In this document: positions 7,677 to 8,534 of the stretch, piece after piece
How positions within the stretch are numbered: the stretch's first letter is position 1
Layout of the letters: every line of letters starts with the position of its first letter
Assembly (NCBI GenBank): GCA_023135025.1
Contig: JAGLTY010000071.1
Span: forward strand, 1 to 8,534
DNA length: 8,534 bases
Reading direction: 5' to 3'
From: Bacteroidales bacterium
GTDB lineage: Bacteria > Bacteroidota > Bacteroidia > Bacteroidales > GCA-2748055
Translations under genes and position numbers: made by a program
The notes under the pieces: generated by a model
The model's input: only the letters and a program-made list of their open reading frames with translations
The model's database searches: none
Told to the model about the DNA's origin: nothing

Positions 7677-8319
7677 TCCGGTCAAAATCCAGTGATCCGC
7701 CCAGCTCCTTCTCCATGGAGGTGACCCCCTTGGTCTCAAAACCGCAGGGATTGATATAGGTAAAATAGTCCAGGTTGGTATTCACATTGAGGGCAAATCC
7801 ATGCATGGTCACATAGCGGCTCGACCGTACCCCGATGGCACAGATCTTACGTGCCTTTACCGGGTGATTGACATCCAGCCAGACACCGGTGGCCCCGTCC
7901 ATCTGTGTGGCCGCAATCCCGTAACCATCCAGCAACTCAATGATAGCATCTTCCAGTAGTGACACATACTGCTTCAGTCCCATCCCCAGGTATTCCAGGT
8001 CCACAATGGGATAGCCCACAATCTGGCCCGGACCGTGATAGGTGATATCCCCTCCGCGATTGGTCTTATAATAGGTGGCGTTGATCTTCTTTAAAAAATC
8101 CTGACGAATCAGCAGGTTATGCTCATCTCCACTCTTCCCAAGAGTATATACATGGGGATGTTCACAAAAGAGGAGGTACTGGAGTGGTGAAGATTTACCT
8201 TCAGGGTCACGCTTATGATCCACAAGAGCGTTAAATCTCTCCTCCTGATCATCCCAGGCCTCCTGGTAACCGATCAATCCAAGGTCCTCAAAAAGGATAT
8301 GTTGCTCCAACTCACTCAT
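7609..8319 (-). CDS. lipB: Lipoyl(octanoyl) transferase LipB
   Basis: Transfers octanoate from octanoyl-ACP to the lysine of lipoyl domains (2-oxoacid dehydrogenases, GcvH), the first step of lipoate assembly in the cytoplasm. The protein has 236 residues with this start. The family signature R-G-G-D at 88-91 with H-G-P-G-Q at 95-99 is intact. The catalytic pair is present: K158 in A-R-K-I-C-A-I-G and C192 in I-N-P-C-G. H-G-F-A-L-N-V lies at 173-179 and G-V-T-S-M at 198-202. The start at 8319 is preferred over the in-frame ATG at 8358 because it is preceded by an AGAAAGGG element 7 bases away, overlaps the lipA stop by 8 bases, and gives the usual N-terminus shortly before F-E-D-L-G. Its 3' end overlaps the convergent YkgJ-type gene by 68 bases; the overlapped residues lie past the catalytic core, so both products look intact. 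Confidence 0.96.
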   Translation of the reverse strand: MSELEQHILFEDLGLIGYQEAWDDQEERFNALVDHKRDPEGKSSPLQYLLFCEHPHVYTLGKSGDEHNLLIRQDFLKKINATYYKTNRGGDITYHGPGQIVGYPIVDLEYLGMGLKQYVSLLEDAIIELLDGYGIAATQMDGATGVWLDVNHPVKARKICAIGVRSSRYVTMHGFALNVNTNLDYFTYINPCGFETKGVTSMEKELGGSLDFDRIKAELKEILMRRFLAPGHPATS

Positions 8320-8534
8320 CAGGGTTCCCTTTCTGAATTGAGGCGTGCTTTTCGGCATGGTAAGAAGAGCGTACTAGCGGACTCGATTCCACAGCTATAA
8401 AACCCTTAACAACCGCCTGCTCCCTGTAGTATTCAAACTGGTCGGGGTGGATATAATCTTCCACCTGCATATGATCCATGGTGGGCTGCAGGTACTGGCC
8501 CAGGGTCAGCACCTCACATCCGTTCTCCAACAGA
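8312..8534 (-). CDS. lipA: Lipoyl synthase LipA, C-terminal part only
   Basis: Radical SAM enzyme that inserts two sulfurs into protein-bound octanoyl groups. Only the last 73 residues are in the window; the gene continues past the right edge, where the two N-terminal iron-sulfur cysteine motifs should be. The visible part is diagnostic: [13 protein letters not shown], then [10 protein letters not shown], then [11 protein letters not shown]. The R-S-S-Y motif (8360-8371) carries the Ser that ligates the auxiliary [4Fe-4S] cluster in characterised LipA proteins. The stop codon TGA (8314-8312) lies within the start of lipB (ATGAGTGA, 8-base overlap), so the two are translationally adjacent in a lipA-lipB operon. 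The reading frame is open to the edge. Confidence 0.95.
   Translation of the reverse strand, partial: LLENGCEVLTLGQYLQPTMDHMQVEDYIHPDQFEYYREQAVVKGFIAVESSPLVRSSYHAEKHASIQKGNPDE
8327..8334 (-). promoter_or_regulatory. Shine-Dalgarno-like element for lipB
   Basis: On the minus strand AGAAAGGG lies 7 bases before the lipB ATG at 8319, inside the last codons of lipA. It partly matches the anti-Shine-Dalgarno complement. It supports choosing 8319 rather than 8358 as the lipB start; most other starts in this window lack such an element. Confidence 0.4.

Noticed and set aside
8320..8358. Longer lipB start at 8358
   Set aside because: It would overlap lipA by 47 bases and add 13 residues not typical of the family; the ATG at 8319 has a better ribosome-binding context and the common short overlap with the lipA stop.

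Overview
The window looks like ordinary chromosomal DNA from a member of the Bacteroidota, with no mobile element, CRISPR array or RNA gene that I can support. The assignment rests on three things: a textbook Bacteroidota-type promoter (TTTG, then TAnnTTTG) upstream of gltB, start codons that mostly lack a Shine-Dalgarno sequence, and the general flavour of the protein sequences. Family or genus cannot be settled from the sequence alone.

Layout, left to right. Positions 1-1101 (+) hold the 3' part of an ammonium transporter gene (amt) that begins before the window. Positions 1102-1391 are a 290-base non-coding stretch. It holds a probable promoter (1195-1224), a 20-codon leader ORF (1242-1304) and a strong terminator-like hairpin (1328-1363) only 28 bases before the next start codon. 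Positions 1392-5921 (+) encode the glutamate synthase large subunit (gltB), followed after 11 bases by the small subunit gltD (5933-7360). A perfect 8+8 inverted repeat sits at 7366-7389. Then comes a small cysteine-rich protein of the YkgJ family (7398-7676, +). On the minus strand, lipoyl synthase (lipA, cut by the right edge) runs into lipB, the octanoyltransferase (8319-7609). LipB's 3' end overlaps the YkgJ-type gene tail to tail by 68 bases.

The left and central genes form a nitrogen-assimilation block: Amt brings in ammonium, and GltBD turns glutamine plus 2-oxoglutarate into two glutamates, the GOGAT half of the GS-GOGAT cycle. No glutamine synthetase or P-II gene is inside the window. 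The right-hand genes form a separate lipoate-biosynthesis operon: LipB transfers octanoate to the lipoyl domains and LipA inserts the sulfurs.

The most interesting thing is not a gene but the gltB leader. The 5' arm of the terminator-like hairpin can pair instead with a near-copy of its 3' arm located upstream, and that copy overlaps the stop codon of the leader ORF. This is the layout expected of a transcription attenuator, although the leader peptide shows no obvious run of regulatory codons and the uridine tract is short. It is a hypothesis from base pairing alone.
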